Source of the DNA: Ilyonectria destructans
Taxonomy: Eukaryota > Ascomycota > Sordariomycetes > Hypocreales > Nectriaceae
Direction: 5' to 3'
Assembly: GCA_020740775.1 (NCBI GenBank)
Contig: JAHEWK010000042.1
Coordinates: 181,570 to 245,569 of the forward strand
Length of the DNA: 64,000 nt
A program made the translations under genes and the position numbers. Below the pieces are notes generated by a model. The model was given only the letters and a program-made list of their open reading frames with translations. It made no database searches and was not told the origin of the DNA. Positions within the stretch are counted from its first letter, which is position 1. Every line of letters starts with the position of its first letter. Of this stretch, positions 1 to 9,849 are shown piece after piece.

Positions 1-2461
1 CATGTGACCATACGACAGACGCGTAGTCCATGGCTGGGGCAACGGTTGCGACGAAGAGTTGTCTGGTAGCTTGGGGTGGCAGCATCCTGAGTCTCCTTAG
101 ACACATGGCTGCTAAGAGACCTTTAGTGGCGGCCTTGGCCATGTGTTCCTTGAACCTGAGCTCCGCGTCCATGATTACCCCTAAGAGTTTGGCCTTCGCC
201 TTCGGCTTGACTTCCTCACCATTGATCGTGAACGGCGCCTCGCTGGTGCGTTCAGCTACACGCGTGAAGTGGACAATTGCTGTCTTGTCATGCTCAAACG
301 TCGCTCCACTGCGTTTCCCCCACGCCAGTGCCCGGTCGATGATGGCTTGTATGTCGTCCCTGTTCCCCTCCGCCGTCGGTCCCGTGACCCAGGCTGAATA
401 GTCGTCGACAAAGGCTATCGATCCGCTTTTCGAGTCAATCTTGCTTTGCACTAGGTCTGCGTTGAAGAACAGGAAAAGCACAGGCGAAAGCGGCGATCCT
501 TGGGGAAGGCCGGCTTGTGGCAACTCCTGTTGCTCTGACGTGTAGTCGTTCACCACGATGCTGGCTGTGCGATTGGAGCAAAATGCGTCTATCCATTGCA
601 CCAGCTTCTCGGGGATGCCTCTTGCTTTCAACCTCTGTAGCAGTCTGTCCTTGAACACGCCGTTGTACGCGCCCTTGATGTCGAAGCTGACTAGGCTGAC
701 CACCCTGCGGTTCCGCCACGCTTTGTACACTTGTTCTTGGAAGAGCAGCAAGGCCTGCTCTGCCGACCGCCGCTTCCTTGCCCCAAAGTGGTTTGTGGGC
801 AGGAGCCCAAACATCTCGGCGACGTACGAGATCCTGTCCGCTACCACTGCTTCGAGCACCTTGCCCAGCGTCGACAGCAACGAGATCGGTCTCCAGGCCT
901 TTGCGACCGCGTAGTCGGCCTTGTCCGGTTTCTTGAGCGGGATGATCTTGGCGCTCCTCCACTGGTCTGGTAGCTGTCCTTCATTCAGTGAGGTGCGGAA
1001 CAGATGCATCACGCGTTCCTTGACCACCGGCCACAGTTGCTTCCACACCATCGCCGGCACGCCGTCTTCTCCGGGTGCTTTCCACGCCTTGGCTGCCATG
1101 ACTTTCTCCTCCACCTCCTCCAACGTCAAATCCGGCATGGCCACTTCTCTCCGCCGCGGCCGTGGACCCTCGTCTTCGATGGTTGCTGGTAGCGGCGGGA
1201 AGAATGTCGTCAGCAGTTCTTCTGCCTGTTCCGCTTTATCCTGCGTTGTCGTCCCGTCCGCCCTTTTCAGCGCGGGGATTTTGTCGCCGCCCATGTCGCC
1301 ACCAGGTTTGAGGTATCTGGCTGCTTGCCAGATATTGGCCCCGTCTGCGAGGAAGTCCTCCCAGTGGGCCCTCTTCTGTCTTCTGATGGTGTCGTGGTAC
1401 TCTTTGGATGCTACCTTCGCCCGGCTCTCTAGGTGTTCCTGTCTATGGCCTGCCCGCCGCTGTGCCCTCGCCAGGTTTCTCCAGTACGTGTAGGCTTTCC
1501 GGAGTCGAGTAAGGTCAATTGTCCACCATCTCTTGGCATATGGCGATGGCTTCGCTCGCGGGACCAGTGCGTGGATTGCGCCGAGGACCGCCTCCATCAG
1601 CCTGTCCGTCTGTGCCTGGACCCCGCCGTCCCATGGGAGGGGTGCTAGCTGGTCTTTCACTCTCTCCTTGATCGCATTCCACGGTGCGTTCTTGAAGAGC
1701 AGTTTCGGACTCGCCGTCCTCTCCGGCGTTGTGAGGTCAAACTCTGTCCGCATTGCCCTATGGTCCGACCCGTGTTCGGTTGGGTGTATGCCGCAGTGAA
1801 CCATCTCTTCTGCCAGTTCGGACGACGCGAGCATCAGGTCGATCGTGCTCTCCGCACCACCCCTCTCCCACGTCTTTGTCCCTCTGGGGAGGAGGCTGAG
1901 GAGGCCATGTTCGTCCATGAGGTCGATAATTGGATCTGCCTCCCCTTGGCGTCTGCCCGTCACCTCGTCACCTCCCCATAGTTGGTCGTGACGATTGAAG
2001 TCGCCTGCCAAGATCACGTCCGTTCTTTTCCCTGTGCTGTTGCGGAAACCCGTTATCGCCCTGTGCAGTTGCGCCATTGACGTGCGTAGAGCATTCTCAT
2101 TATTCCCTTCCACATACACCGATACCACCAGGACGTCCCGGTCGGGCAGTCGTATTATTGCTCCCGTCAGGTCGGCTGACGGTATCGGCACCTGCTCGGC
2201 CTCTAGATCCCTGCGGATCCAGAGCATGCTGCGGATCGGCCATCGCATCTCGTGTTTCTTCGTCGGTATCAATCTCGTCCAGTTTCTGTGGTTGTTCGGT
2301 GCTGTCACCACCTTACCGTCCATGTTCAATGCGTATGGTTCGGCTACTGCCAGTACCGCGTAGTCCCGCAAGTCTCCGTCGTTCATCATGCTCAATTGCA
2401 CCGCATCCCTCTTCCCCACGTTAAGCTGGAGGATCTGGAGGTTAGTGCACATTGCCGTCAT
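1..2461 (-). CDS. LINE ORF2: AP endonuclease plus reverse transcriptase (partial)
   Basis: From an ATG at 2459-2461 the frame stays open for 820 codons to the window edge, so only the C-terminal end is missing. It begins MTAMCTNLQILQLNVGK. The endonuclease half shows AVAEPY, the GDFNRHD metal/catalytic motif near residue 170 and SDHRAM near residue 245. The reverse transcriptase half shows GLPQGSPLSPVLF near residue 640 and the catalytic FVDDY (the YADD-type box) near residue 675. The first codons overlap the end of ORF1 by 20 bp in another frame, so ORF2 is probably translated by reinitiation or frameshifting on one transcript. No stop or frameshift was seen, so this LINE may be young. An RNase H domain, if present, would lie outside. 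Confidence 0.9.
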   Translation of the reverse strand, partial: MTAMCTNLQILQLNVGKRDAVQLSMMNDGDLRDYAVLAVAEPYALNMDGKVVTAPNNHRNWTRLIPTKKHEMRWPIRSMLWIRRDLEAEQVPIPSADLTGAIIRLPDRDVLVVSVYVEGNNENALRTSMAQLHRAITGFRNSTGKRTDVILAGDFNRHDQLWGGDEVTGRRQGEADPIIDLMDEHGLLSLLPRGTKTWERGGAESTIDLMLASSELAEEMVHCGIHPTEHGSDHRAMRTEFDLTTPERTASPKLLFKNAPWNAIKERVKDQLAPLPWDGGVQAQTDRLMEAVLGAIHALVPRAKPSPYAKRWWTIDLTRLRKAYTYWRNLARAQRRAGHRQEHLESRAKVASKEYHDTIRRQKRAHWEDFLADGANIWQAARYLKPGGDMGGDKIPALKRADGTTTQDKAEQAEELLTTFFPPLPATIEDEGPRPRRREVAMPDLTLEEVEEKVMAAKAWKAPGEDGVPAMVWKQLWPVVKERVMHLFRTSLNEGQLPDQWRSAKIIPLKKPDKADYAVAKAWRPISLLSTLGKVLEAVVADRISYVAEMFGLLPTNHFGARKRRSAEQALLLFQEQVYKAWRNRRVVSLVSFDIKGAYNGVFKDRLLQRLKARGIPEKLVQWIDAFCSNRTASIVVNDYTSEQQELPQAGLPQGSPLSPVLFLFFNADLVQSKIDSKSGSIAFVDDYSAWVTGPTAEGNRDDIQAIIDRALAWGKRSGATFEHDKTAIVHFTRVAERTSEAPFTINGEEVKPKAKAKLLGVIMDAELRFKEHMAKAATKGLLAAMCLRRLRMLPPQATRQLFVATVAPAMDYASVVWSH

Positions 2462-3983
2462 GTAGTTGTCGTACTCGGCAGTTGCGACTGAGCGATTCGT
2501 GTGGCCCTCTGCAGAGAACGCACTTCGGCTCGATCGCCTGGCACTGTGTGTGGCGGTGTCCCGTTTCCGCACATTTGCCGCATCGCTGGGGTCTGTTGCA
2601 GGTGAAGGCTTTGTGACCAAGCTCCCAGCAGTTGTAGCATTGGACCGGGCCTTGGCGTCGCTCGAAAACGTTGGTGCTGGCCGACTCCCCAGCGAGGTGA
2701 AAGTATCTCTCTTCCAGCAAGCGTTGCGCATCGCTCGCCTTCGTGACGTAGGTCACCATCGAGCCGTAGGATTTCCCATTCTCCTTGTCGCTGAGCCAGT
2801 GCATCTTGGCAATCGTCACTCCGTTCTCCTTTCCCAGCGCCTCCGCCGCGCCTGGCAGCACGTTGCCAGCTGAGTCCAGGACCGCTGCTCTGTTTGCGCC
2901 GTCAACTTTGACTGGATATAGCTGGTCCCTGAGGACTCTTGCGCCCTGGACTGCTGTCTTCTCTGCCGCTTCCTTGACGAGCTTCATCTCCGACTCGTCT
3001 CGGCAGATCACCTTAATGCGGTCTGCGTTCTTTGCGTCTCTTACTACGGCTGCACACCTCCAGTCCTGTCGGCCCTCCTTCTTTCGCATCTCCTCCTCAA
3101 TGGCCTGTCGAATTCCTCCCACTTGGGCTTTGCCCTTCTCCTCCTCGTTGACGCGCGATGTGTCGATGGTGCAGAAGAGAGTATCGGTAAATGCGGATGG
3201 CGTTGTTCGCAGAGATGAGAGAGTTCGAACATTGCTGGGCTGGCTCATCGGTGGGGTGCGGGCTACGTCTGCATACGATGGCTGTGGGCTTGTCTGGGCA
3301 CTGTTGGCTGTGATGCTTCTGGCCATCAGGTCCAGCTGTTCTCGTAGTTGTCTCATTTCTTCCGCCGCTTCCTTCCGTACCTGCCCAAGCTGCTCGTTCA
3401 TCTGCTCGGTTATCTGCTCGGTTATCTGCTTGCGCAGCTGCTTGCGATCTTCCGCTCCCTGTTCTCGCATGGCCCTGAGCTGATCGGCCGTTTGTTCGTG
3501 CATACGCCTAAGCTCTTCTGTCCTCTTCCGCTCCTCGGCTGCCTCGGCTCTGGTTGTGCGAATCTCCGTCTGGAGTTGTCGGATCATCTCCACCTGATCG
3601 CTCATTACCTTTGTCGCTTTTTGGTGGTTCTCCATCAAGGCATCCCAGAGCCTCTCCAGCATTTGTTTCTGCTTGCTCATGAGACGGCTCGACGTTTCGT
3701 GGAGCATCGTCTGTAGCATCGTTTGGAGCATCTCCTGGACTAGCGATGAATCGCTGCGGGCCGCGCCACCCACAGCCTGCAGTCCCTCGTCCGCATTGTC
3801 CCAGTCGTTGTCGCCTGCTGCCACTTGCTTTGTGCCGGCATTCTTGGATGTCCCGGCCTGGCTTGAGGCTACTTGTCAAAACTTTTGGGCTTTCGCGGTT
3901 GGTTTCACGGGTCTCGACGAGCGACGCGTCACGGTCCCCGAATCCCCACCGCCGACAAGGATCTCCTCGGCGGTCGCGTCCAT
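2442..3983 (-). pseudogene. LINE ORF1, gag-like coiled-coil and zinc-knuckle protein with one internal stop
   Basis: From the ATG at 3981-3983 the frame reads MDATAEEILVGGGD and runs to TAA at 2442, about 513 codons, with a single TGA at 3876-3878. Downstream of that stop the frame is open for over 460 codons. The protein has a long glutamate/arginine-rich coiled coil in its first half and a basic middle. Three zinc knuckles lie near the C-terminus: CYNCWELGHKAFTC, CGKCAETGHRHTQC and CVLCRGPHESLSRNC. Such proteins bind LINE RNA in a ribonucleoprotein particle. The TGA would truncate the product early, unless translation starts downstream of it; no downstream ATG is obvious before the coiled coil. 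Confidence 0.85.
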
Positions 3984-4029
3984 CTCACGATGCCACGCTC
4001 ACGGCAGCCCCAACCTATCCTTTCGCCTA

Positions 4030-4506
4030 AAAGAGTGTAAAGAGTGTAAAGAGTGTAAAGAGTGTAAAGAGTGTAAAGAGTGTAAAGAGTGTAAAGAGTG
4101 TAAAGAGTGTAAAGAGTGTAAAGAGTGTAAAGAGTGTAAAGAGTGTAAAGAGTGTAAAGAGTGTAAAGAGTGTAAAGAGTGTAAAGAGTGTAAAGAGTGT
4201 AAAGAGTGTAAAGAGTGTAAAGAGTGTAAAGAGTGTAAAGAGTGTAAAGAGTGTAAAGAGTGTAAAGAGTGTAAAGAGTGTAAAGAGTGTAAAGAGTGTA
4301 AAGAGTGTAAAGAGTGTAAAGAGTGTAAAGAGTGTAAAGAGTGTAAAGAGTGTAAAGAGTGTAAAGAGTGTAAAGAGTGTAAAGAGTGTAAAGAGTGTAA
4401 AGAGTGTAAAGAGTGTAAAGAGTGTAAAGAGTGTAAAGAGTGTAAAGAGTGTAAAGAGTGTAAAGAGTGTAAAGAGTGTAAAGAGTGTAAAGAGTGTAAA
4501 GAGTGT
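4030..4506. repeat. Perfect 9-bp tandem array (AAAGAGTGT), 53 copies
   Basis: The unit AAAGAGTGT repeats without any visible change for 477 bp, exactly 53 units. Because 9 is a multiple of 3 all frames stay open through it, giving artificial poly-(Lys-Glu-Cys) on the plus strand and poly-(Leu-Tyr-Thr) or poly-(Leu-His-Ser) on the minus strand. It sits between the 5' side of the LINE and the 5' side of a broken ComA gene. The lack of divergence means recent expansion by slippage or unequal exchange. The true length in the genome may differ, since assemblers often collapse such arrays. Confidence 0.97.
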
Positions 4507-4727
4507 CTGTCACCTGCTTCCATTTCCACGCATCCATTCCACGGAACCCTGGCGTGGATGGATGGATTATGTAACGGCCAGCTCCATGGAATGGATGGAA
4601 ATGGATGCACGGACCATCCATTTCCACGCCGTGGATGCGTGGACGGTGGACGTAGAATGGATCGCCAGCCTGGCCCAGGCCATTTACGACGACAAGGCCA
4701 CTTCAACGCCCTGGTCCTATTCTTTTG
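4507..4727. repeat. Inverted-repeat segment rich in TGGATGG / CCATCCA
   Basis: This stretch contains the words CCATTTCCACG and CGTGGATG in both orientations, for example CATTTCCACGCATCCATTCC near 4528 facing GGAATGGATGGAAATGGATG near 4588. It could fold into hairpins. The motifs resemble the GTGGAT subterminal repeats of the hAT element at 5522-8552, so it may be the eroded end of a related element or MITE. No coding sense was recognised. Confidence 0.45.
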
Positions 4728-5702
4728 GAGGACAAGAAGGAAGGCTTCGGGTTCGTTCGCTATAATTGCCGCCCACTTAAACCGAGGGCCTTGGGCGTCA
4801 CGGAAATCTGAGGTCCATATTACTCTGCGATGGGGAAAAGGTATTTGCAGGACGTGCTCGAAACGTAGGTTTCAATTACCGTTTGTTTTACCATACAAAT
4901 TGCTAAGAAAGTTCTAGAATGGGATATCACATCGATGGACTTAAGTTTGCCGGTGGCTCGTTCTCGTTGTTCCCAGAGGAGAATTTGAAGGAGCTAATTG
5001 ACCTTGCTCATCAATACGGGGTGTATGTTTCTACTGTGAGTTCATACCAACATTCAGATGCCTGCTAGAACTCTGCTAATAATATTTTGACCAGGGTGGC
5101 TGGATGGAACATGTTCTGCTTCAATCTGATCCTCAGTCAGCAGTAGACCGCTATCTAAAGAAGTGCAAAGGGCTTGGCTTCGATGTCATCGAAATTTCCT
5201 CTGGTTTCCTTTCCATTCCTGAAGATGACTGGCTTCGCCTCGTCGACAAAGTCCACTCTGAAGGGCTCATAGCAAAACCCGAGTGTGGGATCCAATTTGG
5301 CGCAGGAGGCGATACAGCAGCTTCAGAACTCGAATCCATAGGCACGTCCGACCCGTCCAAGATAGTCCACATGGGAAACCGATTCATTGATGCTGGGGTC
5401 GAGCGCATCATGATCGAGAGTGAAGGCATCACAGAGAATGTAACAAAATGGAGAACCGACGTTATCCAGCAGATTCTACGGGACCTTCCTCGGGAGAAGG
5501 TCATGTTCGAAGCGGCGGACCCAAGGCTCGGAACCACTACATCCACTCCACTTTTGGACCAAGTAGAGTGGATGTACGATTTTTAGGCAATTACATAGTG
5601 GATGTAGCACATATTCGACCGGAGTGGAATGGATGTACACGTGTATGTATAAGTGGATTTTTGTAAGTGGATTTTTGAGGCTATTCACAACCTCGTCGAC
5701 GC

Positions 5703-8185
5703 CTATTCAGCCTCACTTTCAGAGGTTGACACTAACTCTTCATCCTGTTGCTGCTGGGATGAATCGTCAACCTCGCTGGCGCTGTCCTCGCCCTCCCATA
5801 GCCATTTTGACTCAGCAAGCGCCAGCTCGTCGTCGCCTAGAGTCCCACAGCCGGCATCCAGCTTACTTTCGAGGTGTGACTTAAGCAATGGATCCAGGTC
5901 CTTGATAAGGCCAGCACGGTACCAAGAGCGTAAAACCTGACAAATGGCGATAATCTCAGCATCTAGGTTAGTACGCAACCCCGAGACCATCTTGCCAGCA
6001 GCTGAAAATAACCTCTCACACTCGGCTGACATCGGCTGGATCGTCAGGAAGTCCAATGCCATCCTGGATAACCGAGGATATCTGCTTTGCTTAGTGATCC
6101 AGTAACCAATTGGATCACGAACGTTGCCGTCGCTGACGTCACGATCCGTCTGCCACGCTTGGTACTCGTCACCAACAATAGCTGCTGCGTAGGCTGGTAT
6201 TGAGCTTGGCAGACGACTGTTCTTCTCGAAGGGGTTGAAAAACCGAGGTCTTTTTGCTGGTGGCTCGTCGTCGCCTCTGCTGCTGCTGGTTCTAACCTCG
6301 AGATGAGCGTAATCGGACAGCCAGACGTCGGCAACCATCTCTTTTGCCTTTTCAACCCAACTAGGCTTATGAGCCCACGTTTCATCAAACCAGTCCCAAC
6401 GATAAGCTGGATGGAGCGCCATAGACGTATAGTAGATGGGCGTCTCGTCCAGCCGCTGATAATATTCATCCAGCTTATCCCAAGCAAGGTTGATTCCGAT
6501 GCGGAAGTGCTCTGGATCAGGAAAATCAGCAGCAAGCTGCTTATATTCTTCCAGTGTGTTAAGCAGCAACTCATAGCCAAGCACCACGTCCCAGATATTG
6601 CCATAGGAGCCAGTCCAGCCTTGCTTACGCCTGCGGATGTGTCCATCACCCTCAAGCGTCTTTACCACGGTCTCAAAAACAGTCAGAATAGCCTCCAAAT
6701 GGTAAAGAACCTCCCAGTCTTTGTCCGTTAGCTGATTCTCGTCTCGGAGGATGCGTGGTTTTTTCGCCAACTTGGCTTGTGTTACTTGGCCAGTTTTTTT
6801 AGACCGATTTTCGTCCTCCCATTGCGCCTTATACTTTATCAGTAGGAGTTCGATAGAGGTTTTCAACCGTAGAGCCCTGCGGATCATGTAGAGTTGTGAC
6901 AGCCAACGCGTGTCGTTGTCGATAACTAGCTTGAGTGGTTTCTTCGATCGGAGTTTAAGGGTGGTGGCACGATTAATTTCGTCCTGTTAGATATGCCGAA
7001 TTAGTATGAGACGAATAGGATTTAGTAAAACCGCTTACCCTCTGGACCTCCTTGAACAAGTAAATCAGCCGATGGCTAATACGCACATCAACTACGATAT
7101 TGTGTAGCTTGCCAACTGGTCCTCTTTTGCGCCATCGAGCGTATTCAGTATCAGATAACGCTTCTGCGCCTGATAATTGCTGCTCGAACGCGTTTGCGTT
7201 TTTGCCAAATAAGAGCGCCTTGGCTGACAAGTTAATTGTGTGGCCAATACAGCGTCCTCGGCGTAGTCGGCCATCGAACCCAAGTTCAGCACCAATGACC
7301 TCCATTGCAGTATCGTTGTTTTCAGCATTGTCGAGCGTGAAATAACCAATCTTCTCTGGACTCACGCCAAAAGTGTGTAGGACGTCGAGAACCTCCCCAC
7401 CGATCGTTGAGCCGAAGTGACGATGAGCCTCTGGAACCCCAATCATGATTTTGCATGGCCGATTCTTCCCATCTCTGAAAAAACAAGCAATGCCGTAGAG
7501 GGCAAGCTTATTTCGAGACGTCCAGCCATCAAATGAAATATGAAGGGCTCCGGGGGAGTTCCTCAGCACCTCGATAACCGTCTGCTTGTGGCGGTTATAC
7601 TCTTGAATGATCTTATCGGACAGCCGTGGCAGTCAAGTTGGCGTGTTGGATGGAAACGGAGGGACTCAAATAGTCGAAGATTTCTCGGAGGATGGGGTTC
7701 TCGGCGAAGGAAAATGACTGGTTGCTACTGACGATTAACTCGACTAGCATACGCTGAAAGTGTTGCTTATCAAAGCGTGAGATGAAGCTATTCGCGATAT
7801 TCTGTTCCGTAGGCTTGTTGACGTCCAGTTTCAAAACAGAGGCAATAGTCGGCTGGTTCGATTTCAGTGCGCCTTCGGATTTGAGCTGTGCTGTGCTCTT
7901 TTTCTCTCCCTCTGGTGCTGGTGTTTTGTGCTCACGCCATAGATGATTTGCCGCGTTCTGGAGACCTGAAGAGGTAAAACTCGCGATAATGAGACGATTT
8001 CCGAGGATACAGTCCTTGCAAGCCCATTTGCGTAAGCCATGACGTTGAATATCATAGCCAAAGTCCCACAGCCAAGAGCTAGTATCACGAGCGCGTTCTG
8101 ACCAATTCCAGCCTCTGAAATGGCGAAAAAGACGGTCTTCGAGCTGCTGCTGTTGGCCTGGTTGGCCTGGCTGGTTGGCTGACAT
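5703..8185 (-). pseudogene. hAT transposase with BED-type zinc finger, one frameshift
   Basis: The start is the ATG at 8183-8185 (MSANQPGQPG). An N-terminal BED-like finger (CKDC ... HLWREH) comes first. Next is the catalytic core with FDGWTSRNK and TLDNAENNDTA, then a spacer, then the hAT C-terminal dimerisation region (PRLSRMALDFLTIQPMSAE, ERLFSAAGK) ending at 5703. An intron fits 6984-7038 (GTAAGC donor, TAACAG acceptor), joining EVQR to DEINRATTLKL. Near 7615 the frame shifts by one base between TATAV and DKIIQEYNRH, so this copy looks inactive as it stands. Otherwise it is complete, about 800 aa, so loss was recent. Confidence 0.88.
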
Positions 8186-8187
8186 CG

Positions 8188-8229
8188 TCAAAAAAAAAAA
8201 AAAAAAAATTTGGCAAAAAAAAAGCAGGA
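8188..8229. repeat. Two A-runs just upstream of the hAT transposase start
   Basis: Runs of about 18 and 9 A residues lie immediately 5' of the transposase start codon, inside the element. They are low-complexity leader sequence, not a poly-A tail of a retroelement. Confidence 0.6.
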
Positions 8230-8706
8230 AATGTAGAAAACGCGCTCAATAGGGGTAGTTTCTCGTATAATGTTATCAGATTAGCTGTAGGGGTGATCGA
8301 CCTCGGCTAACTTGGGTCCAGGTACCTCGATTTAATAGGCAATTATATACAAAAATAAGTACTATGAACCGTCCAGGGTTAGGGAATATCTCCCTGTACC
8401 TAAATCCACCTAAATCCACTCCATTACATCCACTTTCAGCTCCAAGTGTAGTGGATTATTACGTAATCTGAGCGCCGACAAGTGGATGTAATAGAGATGG
8501 GCCACTTATTTGTGGTCCACGTGGATTTACAGTGGAGTGGGTCCGAGCCTTGGGTGGACCCTGCAGTATTTAACTGGTACATCCGCGAATTTGGGACGGA
8601 TGTGAACTTATTTGTCGATCATTCACAGATTGTACAACTCTCATGTCTTCGGGAGGGGATCTGGGGAAGGGCCGATACGTTCTCTTCAGTTGTTAACTAC
8701 AAATGA

Positions 8707-9528
8707 GGTTCGAAATGAACCGCTTTTTTCTCGAATTCTCAAGTACTATGTTGGGGATTACTGGACTTCAAGAATACAAGACTGCAGTCAGATTTTTTGC
8801 TTATGTCGAGGAGTTATCGACGGCGGGCTCCATTCAACAGGGAAGTTCCGCTTTGCTTTAGGGCTAAGTTAAGTAAGTTAACTATTTAAAGATAACTATA
8901 GTGTTTTAGTGGGGAAGGGCCCGCGAAAAGTAGGTGCCGCGAAAAGTAGGCTAGTGAATTTATTTCCCAAAACAGGTACAAGCAAAGGCAATCATCAATT
9001 GTCATTGATTGATTACCAGTAACCCATTGGCCCCCTCGCATCATGCAAGTCATCTAACAGGCGATTGATTCGTTCCGGTAATCCGGTATTACGGGCCCGC
9101 GGCTACCGGGTGGCGGCGCCACCTTCAAATCGGCCCCGAAGGGCTTTCCGTTGGGGCGATACCGCATCTCGATGTGAAAGATCCGGCACATTTTCATAAC
9201 CCTCGTATGTATTTCCAATTTCTGTTTCCCGTACACTGGCAATTTTTGCCCTCGAGTAAAAAAAACTACAGTTGGTATCATTGTTAGTTTGGTCCATTTT
9301 TGCTATTCAGTCGAGGCGGCGTTTGTTGAGCCCCTCGCTTCCCTGATTATCTTAATTCCACGTGTCTTCTCCCATATTTTACCTTCCCCCCTGCAGAATC
9401 TAGCCCTTCAGCTGAAGAAAAACGTCGGACATCGGCCGCGCCCGGGTTGCATCTTCGGTGAAGCTAGGCGGCCTACTTCCCGGGGTTCGGTCCGTCACCG
9501 CTACCCTGCTTCCCTACGTGAACGATGC
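8707..9528. other. Intergenic region with a short direct repeat
   Basis: No gene is recognised. The 14-mer CCGCGAAAAGTAGG occurs twice, at 8921-8934 and 8937-8950. ORFs on either strand here are short and lack recognisable motifs. Confidence 0.5.
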
Positions 9529-9849
9529 TCAAGAGAGTCGGCGACTGGTTACGGGGGCGACGCTGACGGCGGGAATCGCCGCCGTCGCCGGTGCAGCTGC
9601 AGCAGCCGCAGTGGAGACGGCTTCGTTGTCGTTGGCATCGATGCTGCTGTTTCGTGACATGACCGGTGTGGAGAGCGTCGTCGTGGTTCTCGGCTCACAG
9701 AGGGAGCAGATTTCTATCTGCGCCTTGGGAGTCAGACAGTAGAAGGGGCTCGAACACTTGCGTGCGCAGCGCGTGAAGTCAATAACTGTCTCGCCTTGGC
9801 TGCGGTTGCAGACCTGGCACACGCGCTGGGCGACGACGATGTGGCACAT
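9529..9849 (-). CDS. Small cysteine-rich hypothetical protein
   Basis: A 106-aa ORF starts at an ATG at 9847-9849 and ends at 9529. Its first half has paired cysteines and a histidine (MCHIVV, CQVCNRS, RCARKC, YCL, ICSLCEP) suggesting a small zinc-binding fold. The second half is alanine-rich and low complexity. The N-terminal pattern resembles short conserved fungal hypothetical proteins that start MC-H and carry CxxC pairs, but no function is known to me. It stands alone between a broken ComA gene and a dehydrogenase relic. Nothing in the sequence shows its regulation. Confidence 0.55.
   Translation of the reverse strand: MCHIVVAQRVCQVCNRSQGETVIDFTRCARKCSSPFYCLTPKAQIEICSLCEPRTTTTLSTPVMSRNSSIDANDNEAVSTAAAAAAPATAAIPAVSVAPVTSRRLS

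Larger units (their letters stand above)
1..4029 (-). mobile_element. Tad1-like LINE (non-LTR retrotransposon), 3' part cut by window edge
   Basis: The element reads leftward, with a gag-like ORF1 (2442-3983) followed by an endonuclease-reverse transcriptase ORF2 that leaves the window at base 1. This two-ORF order, zinc knuckles at the end of ORF1 and an AP-type endonuclease ahead of the reverse transcriptase are the hallmarks of fungal Tad1-clade LINEs. The 5' boundary is not certain: 46 bp separate the ORF1 start codon from a simple tandem array at 4030. The 3' end, tail and target duplication lie outside the window. Confidence 0.9.
5522..8552 (-). mobile_element. hAT-family DNA transposon inserted in the ComA gene
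   Basis: The ends are inverted: CAAGGCTCGG at 5522 and its complement CCGAGCCTTG ending at 8552, matching the usual hAT terminal start (pyrimidine-A-purine-N-G). The flanking 8-bp duplications are GGCGGACC (5514-5521) and GGTGGACC (8553-8560), one base apart. Removing the element and one duplication restores the ComA reading frame (EAADPAVF). Both ends carry many GTGGAT/ATCCAC words over about 150 bp, like the subterminal transposase-binding repeats known in hAT elements. It holds one transposase gene on the minus strand. Confidence 0.93.
4728..8706 (+). pseudogene. Phosphosulfolactate synthase-like (ComA family) gene, split by a hAT insertion
   Basis: Coding pieces lie at about 4728-4864, 4918-5035, 5095-5521 and 8561-8706, joined by two normal introns (donor GTAGGT at 4865, donor GTGAGT at 5036). 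The last exon is cut by the hAT element. Landmarks include RGPYYS-like GPYYSAMGKRYLQDVLET, KFAGGSFSLFP, PECGIQFGAGGD, FEAADP, and after the insertion VFNWYIREFG and LFVDHSQIVQL. ComA enzymes add sulfite to phosphoenolpyruvate in archaeal coenzyme M synthesis; fungal and plant relatives (HSA32-like) have less certain roles. The gene also has a TGA at 4809-4811 inside the conserved EI-R-GPYYS region, so it is dead twice over. Its true 5' end upstream of 4728 is unclear. Confidence 0.88.

Noticed and set aside
3929..4706. Minus-strand ORFs of poly-(Leu-Tyr-Thr) and poly-(Leu-His-Ser)
   Set aside because: Other frames of the same tandem array.
3673..4917. Long plus-strand ORF with a (Lys-Glu-Cys) repeat
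   Set aside because: It is the 9-bp array read in one frame, flanked by antisense LINE ORF1 sequence; no natural start or conserved ends.
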